Shown here piece by piece: positions 26,227-35,067 of a stretch of DNA of 64,000 bases. The stretch comes from Ruegeria arenilitoris. Its GTDB lineage: Bacteria > Pseudomonadota > Alphaproteobacteria > Rhodobacterales > Rhodobacteraceae. Positions within the stretch are counted from its first letter, which is position 1, and each line of letters opens with the position of its first letter. The position numbers and the translations under genes are program-made. The notes under the pieces were generated by a model. It was not told the origin of the DNA. It searched no databases and worked only from the letters and a program-made list of their open reading frames with translations. Where the stretch lies: NCBI RefSeq assembly GCF_013032855.1, contig NZ_WQDA01000002.1:434001-498000 (forward strand), written 5' to 3'.

Positions 26227-27397
26227 CGGGCCGCTGAAGGGCGTCAAGGTTCTGGATCTGTCACGCATTCTGGCCGGGCCGACCTGCACGCAGCTGCTTG
26301 GCGATCTGGGCGCCAGCGTGATCAAGGTGGAAAACCCGGCCACCGGTGGCGACGATACCCGCCAGTGGGGGCCGCCCTATGTCACCGATGCGGATGGCAA
26401 CCCGACCGATCAGAGCGCCTATTTCATGGCCGCGAACCGCAACAAGAAGTCCGTCGCCATCGATATCGCCACGCCAGAGGGGCAGGCACAGATCCGGCGG
26501 CTGGCCTCTCATGCTGACATCCTCATCGAGAATTTCAAACCCGGCGGGCTGGCCAAATACGGGCTGGACCATGAAACCCTCTCGCGGGACTTTCCGGGGC
26601 TGATCTACTGTTCGATCTCGGGCTACGGCCAGACCGGCCCGAACGCGGCCAAGCCGGGCTATGACCTGATGGCGCAGGGCTATGGCGGGATCATGTCGCT
26701 GACGGGCGAACCGGACGGAGCCCCTATGAAAGTGGGCGTTGGCATCGCCGACGTGATGTGTGGCATGTACGCGACCGTCGGCATACTGGCGGCGCTGCGC
26801 CACCGGGATCAGACCGGCGAAGGCCAGCAGATCGACATCGCACTAGTCGACAGCCAGATCGCATGGCTGATCAACGAGGGCGTGAACTATCTGACCTCGA
26901 GCCAGGTTCCACAGCGGCGCGGGAATGGGCACCCCAACATCGTGCCCTACGATGTTTATGAAACCGCCGATGGACACGTCATTCTGGCCGTGGGAAATGA
27001 CAGCCAGTTCCGGCGTTTCTGCGGCTTTCTGAAGCTGGGTCACCTGCCCGACGATACGCGGTTCGCCACCAACCCGGCCCGGCTGGAACACCGCGACGCA
27101 TTGAACGCCGTTCTGCGGCCCGCGCTACAGCGGCTGGAGACCAAGGCCGTCATCGATGGCCTGGAGGCGCTGAAAGTGCCGGTCGGGCCGGTTCAGACGC
27201 TGGATCAGGTCTTTGCCTCGGATCAGGTGGCGGCGCGGGGGATGCAAGTGGATATGCCAGCCCGGCCCGGCCCGGTGCGGCTGATCGGGAATCCATTGAA
27301 GTTGTCCCGCAGCCCGGTGACCTATCGCTCTGCTCCGCCCGAGTTCGGCGCTGACACGCAAGCGGTTCTGAACGCGGAAAACCCCTTCGAGGATTGA
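26213..27397 (+). CDS. CaiB/BaiF (class III) CoA-transferase
   Basis: The 394-residue protein transfers CoA between carboxylates through an aspartyl-CoA thioester. It has the family opening GVKVLDLSRILAGPTCTQLL, NRNKKSVAIDI near residue 76, and the catalytic Asp151 in KPGYDLMAQGYGG. GRGNGHPNI and PVGPVQTLDQV complete the family pattern. GGAGG lies 5 bases before ATG 26213; the ATG at 26210 is too close to it. It is translationally coupled to the upstream ThDP enzyme, so the two probably act on one acyl-CoA pathway. Confidence 0.9.
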   Translation: MAASDGPLKGVKVLDLSRILAGPTCTQLLGDLGASVIKVENPATGGDDTRQWGPPYVTDADGNPTDQSAYFMAANRNKKSVAIDIATPEGQAQIRRLASHADILIENFKPGGLAKYGLDHETLSRDFPGLIYCSISGYGQTGPNAAKPGYDLMAQGYGGIMSLTGEPDGAPMKVGVGIADVMCGMYATVGILAALRHRDQTGEGQQIDIALVDSQIAWLINEGVNYLTSSQVPQRRGNGHPNIVPYDVYETADGHVILAVGNDSQFRRFCGFLKLGHLPDDTRFATNPARLEHRDALNAVLRPALQRLETKAVIDGLEALKVPVGPVQTLDQVFASDQVAARGMQVDMPARPGPVRLIGNPLKLSRSPVTYRSAPPEFGADTQAVLNAENPFED

Positions 27398-27523
27398 AAC
27401 ACTCTGCCTTTTTCGGCGGCAAGTCGCTGAAACATGTCATTGAATCGGCGATTTTTTTCGCTTTTTGCGAACACAAGCTTTCACCAATTCGAGAGCAGGC
27501 CCGATACTGTTACGTCCCGTCTG

Positions 27524-27556
27524 CACACTCTGCTAAGTCCAAGAGTGTGAGTTTTT
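27524..27556 (+). terminator. Hairpin before the TTC38-like gene
   Basis: A perfect 8-bp stem CACACTCT / AGAGTGTG (27524-27531 with 27542-27549) with a 10-base loop is followed by AGTTTTTG. It could terminate the ThDP/CoA-transferase transcript. It lies only 22 bases before the next start codon, so it could equally be a leader structure. The rest of the 180-base gap (27398-27577) shows only an AT-rich stretch with T-runs near 27450. Confidence 0.5.
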
Positions 27557-27577
27557 GCAACCAGATTGGACCCAAGC

Positions 27578-28948
27578 ATGCAGCAAGATGTTTTCGGACA
27601 GATGAACACCCTGACCCACCCGGACAGCGCCGAAGCGTGGAATGGTGTTCTGCTTGGCTTCATGGCTCACGCAGCGGTCACACCTCAGCATCTGGGCAAG
27701 GTGCTTGAGCTTGAACCGGGCTTTGCGCTTGGGCATGCCATCAAGGGGCTGTTCATGGTTCTGTTGGGGCGCAGGGAAATGATGGAGGTCGCCCATCAGG
27801 CCGCCGCTGCCGCAAAGAGTGCGGCCGCTGAGCAGCCGATTTCGGCCCGCGAGACACTGTATCTTGAGGCCCTGGATCACTGGCTGGCAGGCCAGCCCAC
27901 CCGCGCCGTGCAAACCTTCGAGGCAATTCTGCGCAGCCACCCCGATGACACGCTGGCCATGAAACTCAGCCACGCGACCCGTTTCGTGTTGGGCGACTCC
28001 GCAGGGATGCGACGCTCGATCGAACGGGTTCTGCCAGCTTATGCGCCTGATCACCCCGGTCGTGGATACCTGCTTGGGTGCCATTCCTTTGCGTTGGAAG
28101 AAACCGGTGCCTACGAAAAGGCCGAAATCGCAGGGCGGCAGGCTCTGTGGATGGTTTCCGACGACGCGTGGGGCCTGCACGCAGTCGCCCACGTGCACGA
28201 AATGACGGGCAATGCGCAATCCGGTCTGGACTGGCTGGCCGGGCGCGAGGCTGCCTGGTCCCACTGCAACAACTTCCGGTATCACGTGTGGTGGCACAAA
28301 GCGTTGATGCATTTGGATCTGGGTCAGATCGACCAGGTGCTTGATCTGTACGACCACGAGATTCGCCAGGACAAGACAGATGACTATCGCGATATTTCGA
28401 ATGCGACCTCGCTGTTGTCGAGGCTCGAGCTTGAAGGCGTGGACATTGGCAACCGATGGGAAGAACTGGCCGACCTGAGCGCCACCCGCACCGAAGACGG
28501 CTGTCTGATCTTCGCCGATCTGCATTACCTTCTGGCACTGACTGGTGACAACAGGCCCGACTCGACTGCCAAGTTGCTAGCCCGCATTCACAAGGACTCG
28601 CAACAGCCCGCAACCGACACGGCACGTCGCATGGCCGACCCGGGCTTGGCCGCCGCCATTGGCCTCGAGGCATTTGGAAAAGGCGATTATCTCCAAGCCT
28701 TCGAGCATCTTGCAAATGCGCGAAATTCGATGCAATTGGCCGGCGGCAGTCACGCCCAGAGGGATGTTTTTGAACGCATTACAATCGATTCCGGCCTGCG
28801 TGCCGGACGCCTCGATGATGTCGAGCGCATTTTGGACGACCGCAAGGCCAAACGGTCCGGTACCGAAGACAATTACGCCCTCGCGCGCCGCGCTCTGATC
28901 AGTTCGGCCCGCGACCAATCCGGTGTGCAAAGCGTACCGGCTGAATAA
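27578..28948 (+). CDS. Tetratricopeptide-like protein of the TTC38 family
   Basis: The 456-residue soluble protein is made of TPR-like helical pairs. Its centre carries the signature of the TTC38 family: DAWGLHAVAHVHEMTG near residue 199, then FRYHVWWHKALMHLDLG, and LDLYDHEI. TTC38 is a eukaryotic-named family with many bacterial members and no established reaction; the conserved His/Trp residues hint at a binding or catalytic groove. A TTG start at 27566 is possible, but ATG 27578 is preferred. It lies 30 bases before opgC, so it may be co-transcribed with the glucan genes. Confidence 0.8.
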   Translation: MQQDVFGQMNTLTHPDSAEAWNGVLLGFMAHAAVTPQHLGKVLELEPGFALGHAIKGLFMVLLGRREMMEVAHQAAAAAKSAAAEQPISARETLYLEALDHWLAGQPTRAVQTFEAILRSHPDDTLAMKLSHATRFVLGDSAGMRRSIERVLPAYAPDHPGRGYLLGCHSFALEETGAYEKAEIAGRQALWMVSDDAWGLHAVAHVHEMTGNAQSGLDWLAGREAAWSHCNNFRYHVWWHKALMHLDLGQIDQVLDLYDHEIRQDKTDDYRDISNATSLLSRLELEGVDIGNRWEELADLSATRTEDGCLIFADLHYLLALTGDNRPDSTAKLLARIHKDSQQPATDTARRMADPGLAAAIGLEAFGKGDYLQAFEHLANARNSMQLAGGSHAQRDVFERITIDSGLRAGRLDDVERILDDRKAKRSGTEDNYALARRALISSARDQSGVQSVPAE

Positions 28949-28977
28949 CAAGACGACCACAAAGGACAGAGAGACGA

Positions 28978-30195
28978 ATGGCGACCGCATCGCCCGCTTC
29001 TGATTTTGCACCGGTGGCGGCATCCTCCGCCCCTGCTGCCGCAACCCGCGACCCGCGGCTGGATTTCTATCGCGGTATTGCGATGTTCATCATCCTGATC
29101 GCGCACATCCCGAACGACCCTTGGGCCAGATGGATCCCGGCCCGGTTTGGATTCTCGGACGCGACTGAAATCTTTGTTTTCTGCTCGGGCATGGCTTCGG
29201 CGATCGCCTTTGGCGGCGCGTTTGAGCGCAAGGGCTGGTGGATGGGGACCGCCCGGGTCAGCTTCCGCATCTGGCAGGTCTACTGGGCCCATATTTGCCT
29301 GTTTTTCTTTGTCGCAATGTCCATGGCAACGCTGGATCTGTCGGGAGCCTTCGACAAAAGCTATGTCTCGGGATTGAACCTGCAGCATTTCTTCAACGAC
29401 CCGATGCCACAGATGGTAGGGCTGTTCACCCTGACCTATGTGCCGAACTATTTCGACATCCTGCCGATGTACTTGGTCGTTCTGGCAATGATGCCGATGT
29501 TCATGGGCCTGTCGCGCCTCAGCATCTGGGCAGTCGGGTTGGTCTCGGTCGCGATCTGGCTGGTGGCGCAGACCGGTATGTTGGCGCTTCCGGCCGAACC
29601 GTGGTCGGACCGCCAGTGGTTCTTCAACCCGTTTGGATGGCAGTTGCTGTTTTTCACCGGCTTTGCATTCATGCGGGGCTGGATTCCTGCACCGCCGGTT
29701 TCCAAGACGCTGATCTGGGCCGCGGCATTGTTCCTTGTCCTCTCAGCCCCGTTCGGATCGTGGAAAGTGTTCTTGTGGGTCCAGGCGGCCGCGCCGGATC
29801 TTGCCGAGAACATCCGAAAGGTCTGGCCTCTGACAAGCGAGCTGCGCGAAAAAACCGATTTCGGCCTGTTCCGGTACATGCACTTCCTGTCGCTGGCCTA
29901 CCTGGGATGGGTGGCTGCTGGGCAACATGGGCATCGCCTGATCGCCACCGGCAACACGATCGGCGCGCAGCTGTGGCGATGGATCCTGAAGCAGATCACC
30001 AAAGTGGGCCAGCAGTCCTTGGCGGTTTTTGTATTTTCCATGGCAGCGGCGCGACTTATCGGCGTTTTCCTCGACGAATTTGGGCGGGATTTCGCCACCG
30101 TTCTGGCCGCAAACCTAATTGGATTTGCGTTGATCATCGGCGTGGCTTATCTGGCCGCTTGGTTCAAATCACACCCATGGAAATCGAAGTCATGA
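28978..30195 (+). CDS. opgC: OpgC, succinyl transfer to osmoregulated periplasmic glucans
   Basis: The 405-residue inner membrane acyltransferase-3-like protein has about ten helices. OpgC proteins add succinyl groups to periplasmic glucans. It carries the family N-terminal motif RDPRLDFYRGIAMFIILIAH (residues 24-43), with FGFSDATEIFVFCSGMAS near residue 58. The first 23 residues are an Ala/Pro/Ser-rich cytosolic tail. GGACAGAGAG precedes the ATG. The stop codon overlaps the opgG start (ATGA), giving an opgC-opgG-opgH operon. Confidence 0.92.
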   Translation: MATASPASDFAPVAASSAPAAATRDPRLDFYRGIAMFIILIAHIPNDPWARWIPARFGFSDATEIFVFCSGMASAIAFGGAFERKGWWMGTARVSFRIWQVYWAHICLFFFVAMSMATLDLSGAFDKSYVSGLNLQHFFNDPMPQMVGLFTLTYVPNYFDILPMYLVVLAMMPMFMGLSRLSIWAVGLVSVAIWLVAQTGMLALPAEPWSDRQWFFNPFGWQLLFFTGFAFMRGWIPAPPVSKTLIWAAALFLVLSAPFGSWKVFLWVQAAAPDLAENIRKVWPLTSELREKTDFGLFRYMHFLSLAYLGWVAAGQHGHRLIATGNTIGAQLWRWILKQITKVGQQSLAVFVFSMAAARLIGVFLDEFGRDFATVLAANLIGFALIIGVAYLAAWFKSHPWKSKS

Positions 30196-31691
30196 AGTTC
30201 ACGCGTCGTGCATTCCTTGCGTCGACTACGGCGCTGGCCTTCGCCCCGGCCACCTTTGCCACCGGTGGCGAGGTGCCATTCGACCGGGCCGATATCATCG
30301 CCCTTGCCCGCGATCTGGCCAACCGCCCCTACGAGGCGCGCGAAACCGTTCCGCAGGCGTGGCAGGACCTCACCTACGAACAGTACCGCTCCATCCGTTT
30401 CCGGCTGGACCGTGCGCTTTGGTACGGGACCGATACGCCGTTCAACGTCGATTTCTTCACTCCCGGCCTCTACTTCCCGCGAACCGTTCAGGTCTCGACA
30501 GTTGAGAACGCGATGACCGCGCCGGTTGCCTTCGACCTCGAGATGTTCGACCGGGCCGAGGATGTCCCCGATCTGCCCGTAGACGAAACGCTGGGTTTTT
30601 CGGGTTTCCGGCTGCGCACCGAGATGCATCGCCCTGGCAAGACGGACGAGTTCTGCGTCTTTCAGGGAGCCAGCTATTTCCGTGCCATCGGCCTACACGA
30701 GGTTTATGGGCTGTCAGCCCGAGGTCTTGCACTGAAAACCGGGGATCCCGAGGGCGAAGAATTTCCGGATTTCATCCGGTTTTGGCTGGAGCGCCCAAAG
30801 CCCGGCCAACGCAACATGATCGTTCACGCCCTGATGGACAGCCCCAGTGTAACCGGCGCCTACCGGTTCGATATCACCGCCGGCGCCGACTGCATCATGG
30901 AGGTGCAGGCGACCCTGTTTGCTCGGGAAGAGCTTCCCCACGTCGGGATCGCACCGGGGACGTCGATGTTCCTGTTCGATCAGACCAATCACAACCGGTT
31001 CGACGATTTCCGTCCGGCCGTGCATGACAGCGACGGTCTGATGATCCGAAACGGGGCCGGAGAAGTGATTTGGCGCCCGCTCGCCAATCCCAAGCGATTG
31101 CAGGTGTCCTCATTCGTCGACATGAATCCGCGCGGGTTCGGACTGATGCAGCGCAAACGCGCGTTTTCCGACTATGCCGACCTCGAGGCGCAATACCACA
31201 AGCGCCCCGGCCTTTGGGTCGAGCCGATGGGCGATTGGGGCAAAGGTACGGTCACTCTGGTCGAAATTCCGGCCGATCAGGAGATCTACGACAACATTGT
31301 CGCCTATTGGCGCCCCGCTGAACCAATTGCTGCCGGTGCTCAGCTCGACTTGTCGTACCGCCTGACATGGGGCGAAGAACCGCAGCGGACCGCCATGCCA
31401 CGGGTGATCAAAACCGCAATGGGCGAGAACACGTTTGGCGAAGGGCGGCTTGCGGTGATCGACTTCGAAGCCAGCGAGTTGTTCGACGATCCGGACGCCC
31501 TCAGCGTGTTCGTGCAGTCGCCTCATGCGGAAACTTCGGACGGGGTTCTGCAACGCAACCCGGATACGGGCGGTTTGCGTCTGGCCTTTTCGTTTCAACC
31601 CGGCGACCGCGACCACGTCGAATTGCGCGCGCAACTGAGGCTGGGTGACGAGCCCGCTTCGGAAGTCTGGATGTACAGATGGACAGCATGA
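30192..31691 (+). CDS. opgG: Glucan biosynthesis protein OpgG/OpgD (Tat-type signal)
   Basis: The 499-residue periplasmic protein acts in forming branched osmoregulated glucans. The N-terminus reads TRRAFLAS followed by a hydrophobic stretch, a good twin-arginine signal, as in E. coli OpgD rather than the Sec-exported OpgG. The mature part has LTYEQYRSIRFR, ASYFRAIG, FDDFRPAVHDSDGL, WRPLANPKRLQVSSF and NPRGFGL, all typical of the MdoG domain. The start at 30192 gives the ATGA overlap with opgC; an ATG at 30177 five codons earlier is less likely. It overlaps opgH by 13 bases. Confidence 0.93.
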   Translation: MKFTRRAFLASTTALAFAPATFATGGEVPFDRADIIALARDLANRPYEARETVPQAWQDLTYEQYRSIRFRLDRALWYGTDTPFNVDFFTPGLYFPRTVQVSTVENAMTAPVAFDLEMFDRAEDVPDLPVDETLGFSGFRLRTEMHRPGKTDEFCVFQGASYFRAIGLHEVYGLSARGLALKTGDPEGEEFPDFIRFWLERPKPGQRNMIVHALMDSPSVTGAYRFDITAGADCIMEVQATLFAREELPHVGIAPGTSMFLFDQTNHNRFDDFRPAVHDSDGLMIRNGAGEVIWRPLANPKRLQVSSFVDMNPRGFGLMQRKRAFSDYADLEAQYHKRPGLWVEPMGDWGKGTVTLVEIPADQEIYDNIVAYWRPAEPIAAGAQLDLSYRLTWGEEPQRTAMPRVIKTAMGENTFGEGRLAVIDFEASELFDDPDALSVFVQSPHAETSDGVLQRNPDTGGLRLAFSFQPGDRDHVELRAQLRLGDEPASEVWMYRWTA

Positions 31692-33559
31692 ACCCGGACC
31701 TGAAAATCATGCCGCCCGAGGCACCGCTGGCAATGCCGGAGCAGGACTTTGGCGCCGGGTTTCGGGACGCCCAAGCGCCTGCGGATGCCCGCCGGTCGTC
31801 GGCGGGCCTTTGGCGCGCATTGGCGTTTTCCCCGGCCATGGCCGCCTCGGTTGCTTTGCTGTGGGTCATGGCGGACTGGTTCGACGCCGAAGGGATAAAC
31901 GTGGTCGAAGCCATCCTGTTGGCATTGATTTCGTTCAATTTCTTCTGGATTTCCTTCACGGTCTGCACCGTCCTGCTGGGAATGGTCTCTCTAGCCCGGC
32001 AAGAGCGTCCGGTACGGCAGGGTCGCGCGCAACCACTGCGGGTCGCTTTGCTGATGCCCGTCTACAACGAAGTGCCGTGGAACGTGTTGGGCAATGCCCG
32101 CACGATGCTGGAAGAATTGCGCGCCCGAGGGGGCAAGCATCACTATGCGATGTTCATCCTGTCAGACACCCGCGATCCGGAAATCGCGGCCCAGGAACAG
32201 GCCAGCATCGAGGCGCTGCGTACCACGCTGGCCCCGGGTCTTGAGCTGTATTACCGACGCAGGGAACAGAATACGGACCGCAAGGTCGGCAATATTGCTG
32301 ATTGGGTCAGCCGCTGGGGTGGCGCTTGGGATGCAATGCTGGTTCTGGACGCCGACAGCTTGATGACCGGGCGCGCGATCGCGCGGCTGACCGACGCGCT
32401 GGCCCGCGATCCCGGCGCCGGCCTGATCCAAAGCTATCCGCAACTGATCGGTGCCCAATCCGTCTTTGCCCGGATGCAGCAATTCGCCAATGGTGTTTAT
32501 GGCATCGCATTTGCCGAGGGCCTGTCCCGTTGGTGCGGCCAGGAAGGCAACTATTGGGGCCACAACGCCATTATCCGCACCAAGGCCTTTGCGACCTGTG
32601 CGGGTCTGCCCAAGCTGCGCTCGCTCTCGGGCCAGGAACAATTGATCATGAGCCACGACTTCGTCGAGGCCGGGTTGCTGCGCCGCGCCGGTTGGGGCGT
32701 TCGCTTTCTGCCGCGCATCCGAGGCTCGTACGAGGAAACACCGCCGACATTGATCGACCACGCCCTACGCGACCGCCGCTGGTGCCAGGGCAACCTGCAG
32801 CATCTGCGTCTGCTCGGCTCGACCGGGTTTCGGGCCGTGTCGCGGTTTCATCTGTTCCACGGCGCCGTCGGATACCTGATGTCACCCTTGTGGTTCGCAC
32901 TGCTGGTCATGTGGGCGTTGATCGGTCAGGGCAAGGATGCTTCGGTGCTGCACTATTTCAGCCCGGACAATCCGATGTTCCCCCAGTGGCCGGAAATGAC
33001 CGAAACGCGGCATGTTCTGATCATCCTTGTCATGTACGCGATGCTGCTGGCCCCCAAGATTCTGGGTGCACTGGCATTGCCCCTCAGCGGTGTTCGCTAT
33101 GAAGATTTCGGCGGCCGGACCCGGTTTCTTGCGTCATTCCTGTTCGAGGTCGTGCTGTCGATCCTGTACGCACCGATCCTGATGGTGCAGCAGATGATCG
33201 CCGTGTTCCGCACTGTTCTCGGTGTACAAAAAGGCTGGACCCCGCAGGCACGGGATGGCGGCACTTATGGGCTGCGGACGCTGATCGTGTGTCACGCGCT
33301 CGAAACCATCAGCGGCTTCGCGCTGAGCGCGGGTATCCTGGCCGGGTTGGTCTCGGTCTGGTTGGCTCCGATCGCCATCAGCCTGACCTTTGCGGTACCG
33401 CTCTCCGCACTCAGCGGCGTATCTGCGGCAGCAGCGCGTCGCATGGTCGGCATGCCCGAGGATTTCCACGAGCCCGCCATCACGCGGGCGGCACGTTCGC
33501 ATCGCAACGAGTTGAAACGCCTGATCGAGGGCAAAGGAACCATGACCCCGGCGGAATGA
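31679..33559 (+). CDS. opgH: Glucan glucosyltransferase OpgH (MdoH)
   Basis: OpgH is the UDP-glucose-dependent inner membrane enzyme that polymerises the glucan backbone and passes it to the periplasm. The 626-residue protein has two N-terminal membrane helices, a family 2 glycosyltransferase domain and several C-terminal helices. The glycosyltransferase residues are PVYNE near residue 125, VLDADSLM near 223, SHDFVEAGLLRR near 327 and the RRWCQGN form of Q/RxxRW near 364. ATG 31688 would give an ATGA overlap with opgG and is an alternative start. It is shorter than E. coli OpgH, lacking much of the N-terminal extension. Confidence 0.94.
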   Translation: MDSMNPDLKIMPPEAPLAMPEQDFGAGFRDAQAPADARRSSAGLWRALAFSPAMAASVALLWVMADWFDAEGINVVEAILLALISFNFFWISFTVCTVLLGMVSLARQERPVRQGRAQPLRVALLMPVYNEVPWNVLGNARTMLEELRARGGKHHYAMFILSDTRDPEIAAQEQASIEALRTTLAPGLELYYRRREQNTDRKVGNIADWVSRWGGAWDAMLVLDADSLMTGRAIARLTDALARDPGAGLIQSYPQLIGAQSVFARMQQFANGVYGIAFAEGLSRWCGQEGNYWGHNAIIRTKAFATCAGLPKLRSLSGQEQLIMSHDFVEAGLLRRAGWGVRFLPRIRGSYEETPPTLIDHALRDRRWCQGNLQHLRLLGSTGFRAVSRFHLFHGAVGYLMSPLWFALLVMWALIGQGKDASVLHYFSPDNPMFPQWPEMTETRHVLIILVMYAMLLAPKILGALALPLSGVRYEDFGGRTRFLASFLFEVVLSILYAPILMVQQMIAVFRTVLGVQKGWTPQARDGGTYGLRTLIVCHALETISGFALSAGILAGLVSVWLAPIAISLTFAVPLSALSGVSAAAARRMVGMPEDFHEPAITRAARSHRNELKRLIEGKGTMTPAE

Positions 33560-33571
33560 TCACCCGCCGGG
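33547..33571. terminator. Shared hairpin at the opgH / depolymerase convergent ends
   Basis: A perfect 8-bp stem CCCGGCGG / CCGCCGGG (33547-33554 with 33564-33571) has a 9-base loop AATGATCAC. The loop contains both stop codons, TGA of opgH (33557-33559) and, on the other strand, TGA of the leftward gene (33562-33560). There is no T-tract on either side. It is a candidate bidirectional 3'-end structure. Confidence 0.45.
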
Positions 33572-34375
33572 CAACCCTTCGTACCAATCCAGCATCATGT
33601 CGGCCCAGCCCCGCGGAACTGTATGACCGCCGGGAAACAGAGCGAACTCCAATGCGCTGCCGTCAGCACAGGCGGTCCACTTGCGGCGCATGAATTGGCC
33701 TGTCGTTGAATACCCGTCCGGACGGTTGTCGGCGCATTCGTTGGCCTGCCGCCAGATTTCAAGCCCGGCGAAGATGTCGCCCTGAAGGAACCGACCGCCG
33801 CCCAGTGCGCGCCCCTCCAGCGGCACCACGTTGTCGGTCCAGCCATGTGTGTGGAACAGGCGCGCGGGCCCCGCACAACTTTCGGGATGCGGGCGCCAGA
33901 ATCCGCCTGAGACCGGCACGTAGGCCGAGAATGCCTCGGGATCGGCGCAGGCCAGATAGTTCACCATGAAGCCGCCGGCCGAAAATCCCCCCAGCACCAC
34001 GCGATGGTCATCGATCCCGAACCGTTGGACCGCATCCGCAACAACCTCCTTCAGGAACGCGGCTTCGTCTCGCCCGTCCCACCCCGGATAGAAGTTCCAG
34101 CTCTTTCGCCCGTTGCGCTCGGCCCCCTCGGGTGCCATGACCGCATATCCCCGTGCCAGCAAGGGTTCGACCATGCCGCGGTTTTTCATGGTTCCCTGCG
34201 CGCTACCGCCATACCCGTGCAGGAACACGACCAATGGCGGGTTGCTTTCTTCCGGCAGCTCGATGCGATAGCTTCCGGTTTTAGTCTCGCAAACACCCTG
34301 ATCCTGCCCACACGCGGCCAATGCCGGAGTTGCGGCGGTTGCGATCAACACAGCCAACAGATCCCTGAGCCTCAT
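33560..34375 (-). CDS. Exported PHB-depolymerase-like alpha/beta hydrolase (LpqC family)
   Basis: The 271-residue protein has a signal peptide (MRLRDLLAVLIATAATPALA), then an alpha/beta hydrolase fold. VVFLHGYGGSAQ gives the oxyanion region, the nucleophile Ser lies in GGFSAGGFMV near residue 146, and a likely catalytic His lies in HTHGWTDNVVP or FPGGHTVP near the C-terminus. This branch includes feruloyl esterases and poly(3-hydroxybutyrate) depolymerases; the substrate is uncertain. ATG 34375 shares one base with the rhodanese stop (TGATG), so the two are translationally coupled. Confidence 0.85.
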   Translation of the reverse strand: MRLRDLLAVLIATAATPALAACGQDQGVCETKTGSYRIELPEESNPPLVVFLHGYGGSAQGTMKNRGMVEPLLARGYAVMAPEGAERNGRKSWNFYPGWDGRDEAAFLKEVVADAVQRFGIDDHRVVLGGFSAGGFMVNYLACADPEAFSAYVPVSGGFWRPHPESCAGPARLFHTHGWTDNVVPLEGRALGGGRFLQGDIFAGLEIWRQANECADNRPDGYSTTGQFMRRKWTACADGSALEFALFPGGHTVPRGWADMMLDWYEGLPGG

Positions 34376-34845
34376 CACGCCCCCTCCGAATACGCCTGCA
34401 CCGGCAGCCCGGCCCGCACCCAGCCCGGACCTGCGGCTGACCCCAGCATCCCTTCGGGCACGTCAAGTATGTTGCCGTAGCCTGCCTCGGTCAACATGTT
34501 GCCCAGCCGCGCTGACCGCACACCACGGGCGCAGATCACGGCAATCGGCCGCCCCTTGTCACCGCCCGACAGGCGATCCAACGCATCCAGAAAGTCTTCA
34601 CGGCGCATGTCCAGCGGTTGGGCGCCCTGCCCGATGCCTGAGGCACGCCATTCGCGCGGGGTCCGAATGTCGAGCAACAGGATTTCCCCTGCAACAGCCT
34701 TTTCGTGCGCCTGAGCGACGGTCAACGTACCGCCAGAAAAGTCTTCTGGGATCAGACGGTATTCACGGATCGCAAAACCCGCGAGAACAGCGGCTGCGCC
34801 CCCAAGGAACACGCCTCTGCGGCTGAGCTTGGTTGTGATCGCCAA
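34375..34845 (-). CDS. Rhodanese-like protein with N-terminal export signal
   Basis: The 156-residue protein has a single rhodanese domain with LLLDIRTPREWRASG and the active-site loop ICARGVRSA (Cys near residue 103). The N-terminus SRRGVFLGGAAAVLAGFA resembles a twin-arginine signal or anchor, so it probably acts in the periplasm. The start codon is TTG at 34845, supported by a strong GGAGGG six bases upstream. It is the first gene of a two-gene unit with the hydrolase. Confidence 0.82.
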   Translation of the reverse strand: MAITTKLSRRGVFLGGAAAVLAGFAIREYRLIPEDFSGGTLTVAQAHEKAVAGEILLLDIRTPREWRASGIGQGAQPLDMRREDFLDALDRLSGGDKGRPIAVICARGVRSARLGNMLTEAGYGNILDVPEGMLGSAAGPGWVRAGLPVQAYSEGA

Positions 34846-35067
34846 TGTGCACCCTCCGGTTTTTCCAAGCCGGTTTTATCACGGGTCCGCCTCTGACGCT
34901 GCGCCGAAAAGCCGGGCGCATATCAAGTTCGCGTCATTTTCGCGCAGGCTTTGGCCAAAAATCCGAGCGGTGTAGTGCAAGGTGAAAAACTTGCAATAGC
35001 TAGACAGTCAATAAATTATCCTTACAAAATCAACAGCACCCTGACCGCTCAGCCCGGAGTATCGCAG

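Noticed and set aside
29238..30191. Apparent 318-residue N-terminal extension of OpgG
   Set aside because: The frame lies within opgC, which is certain. The Tat signal and ATGA overlap place the opgG start at 30192.
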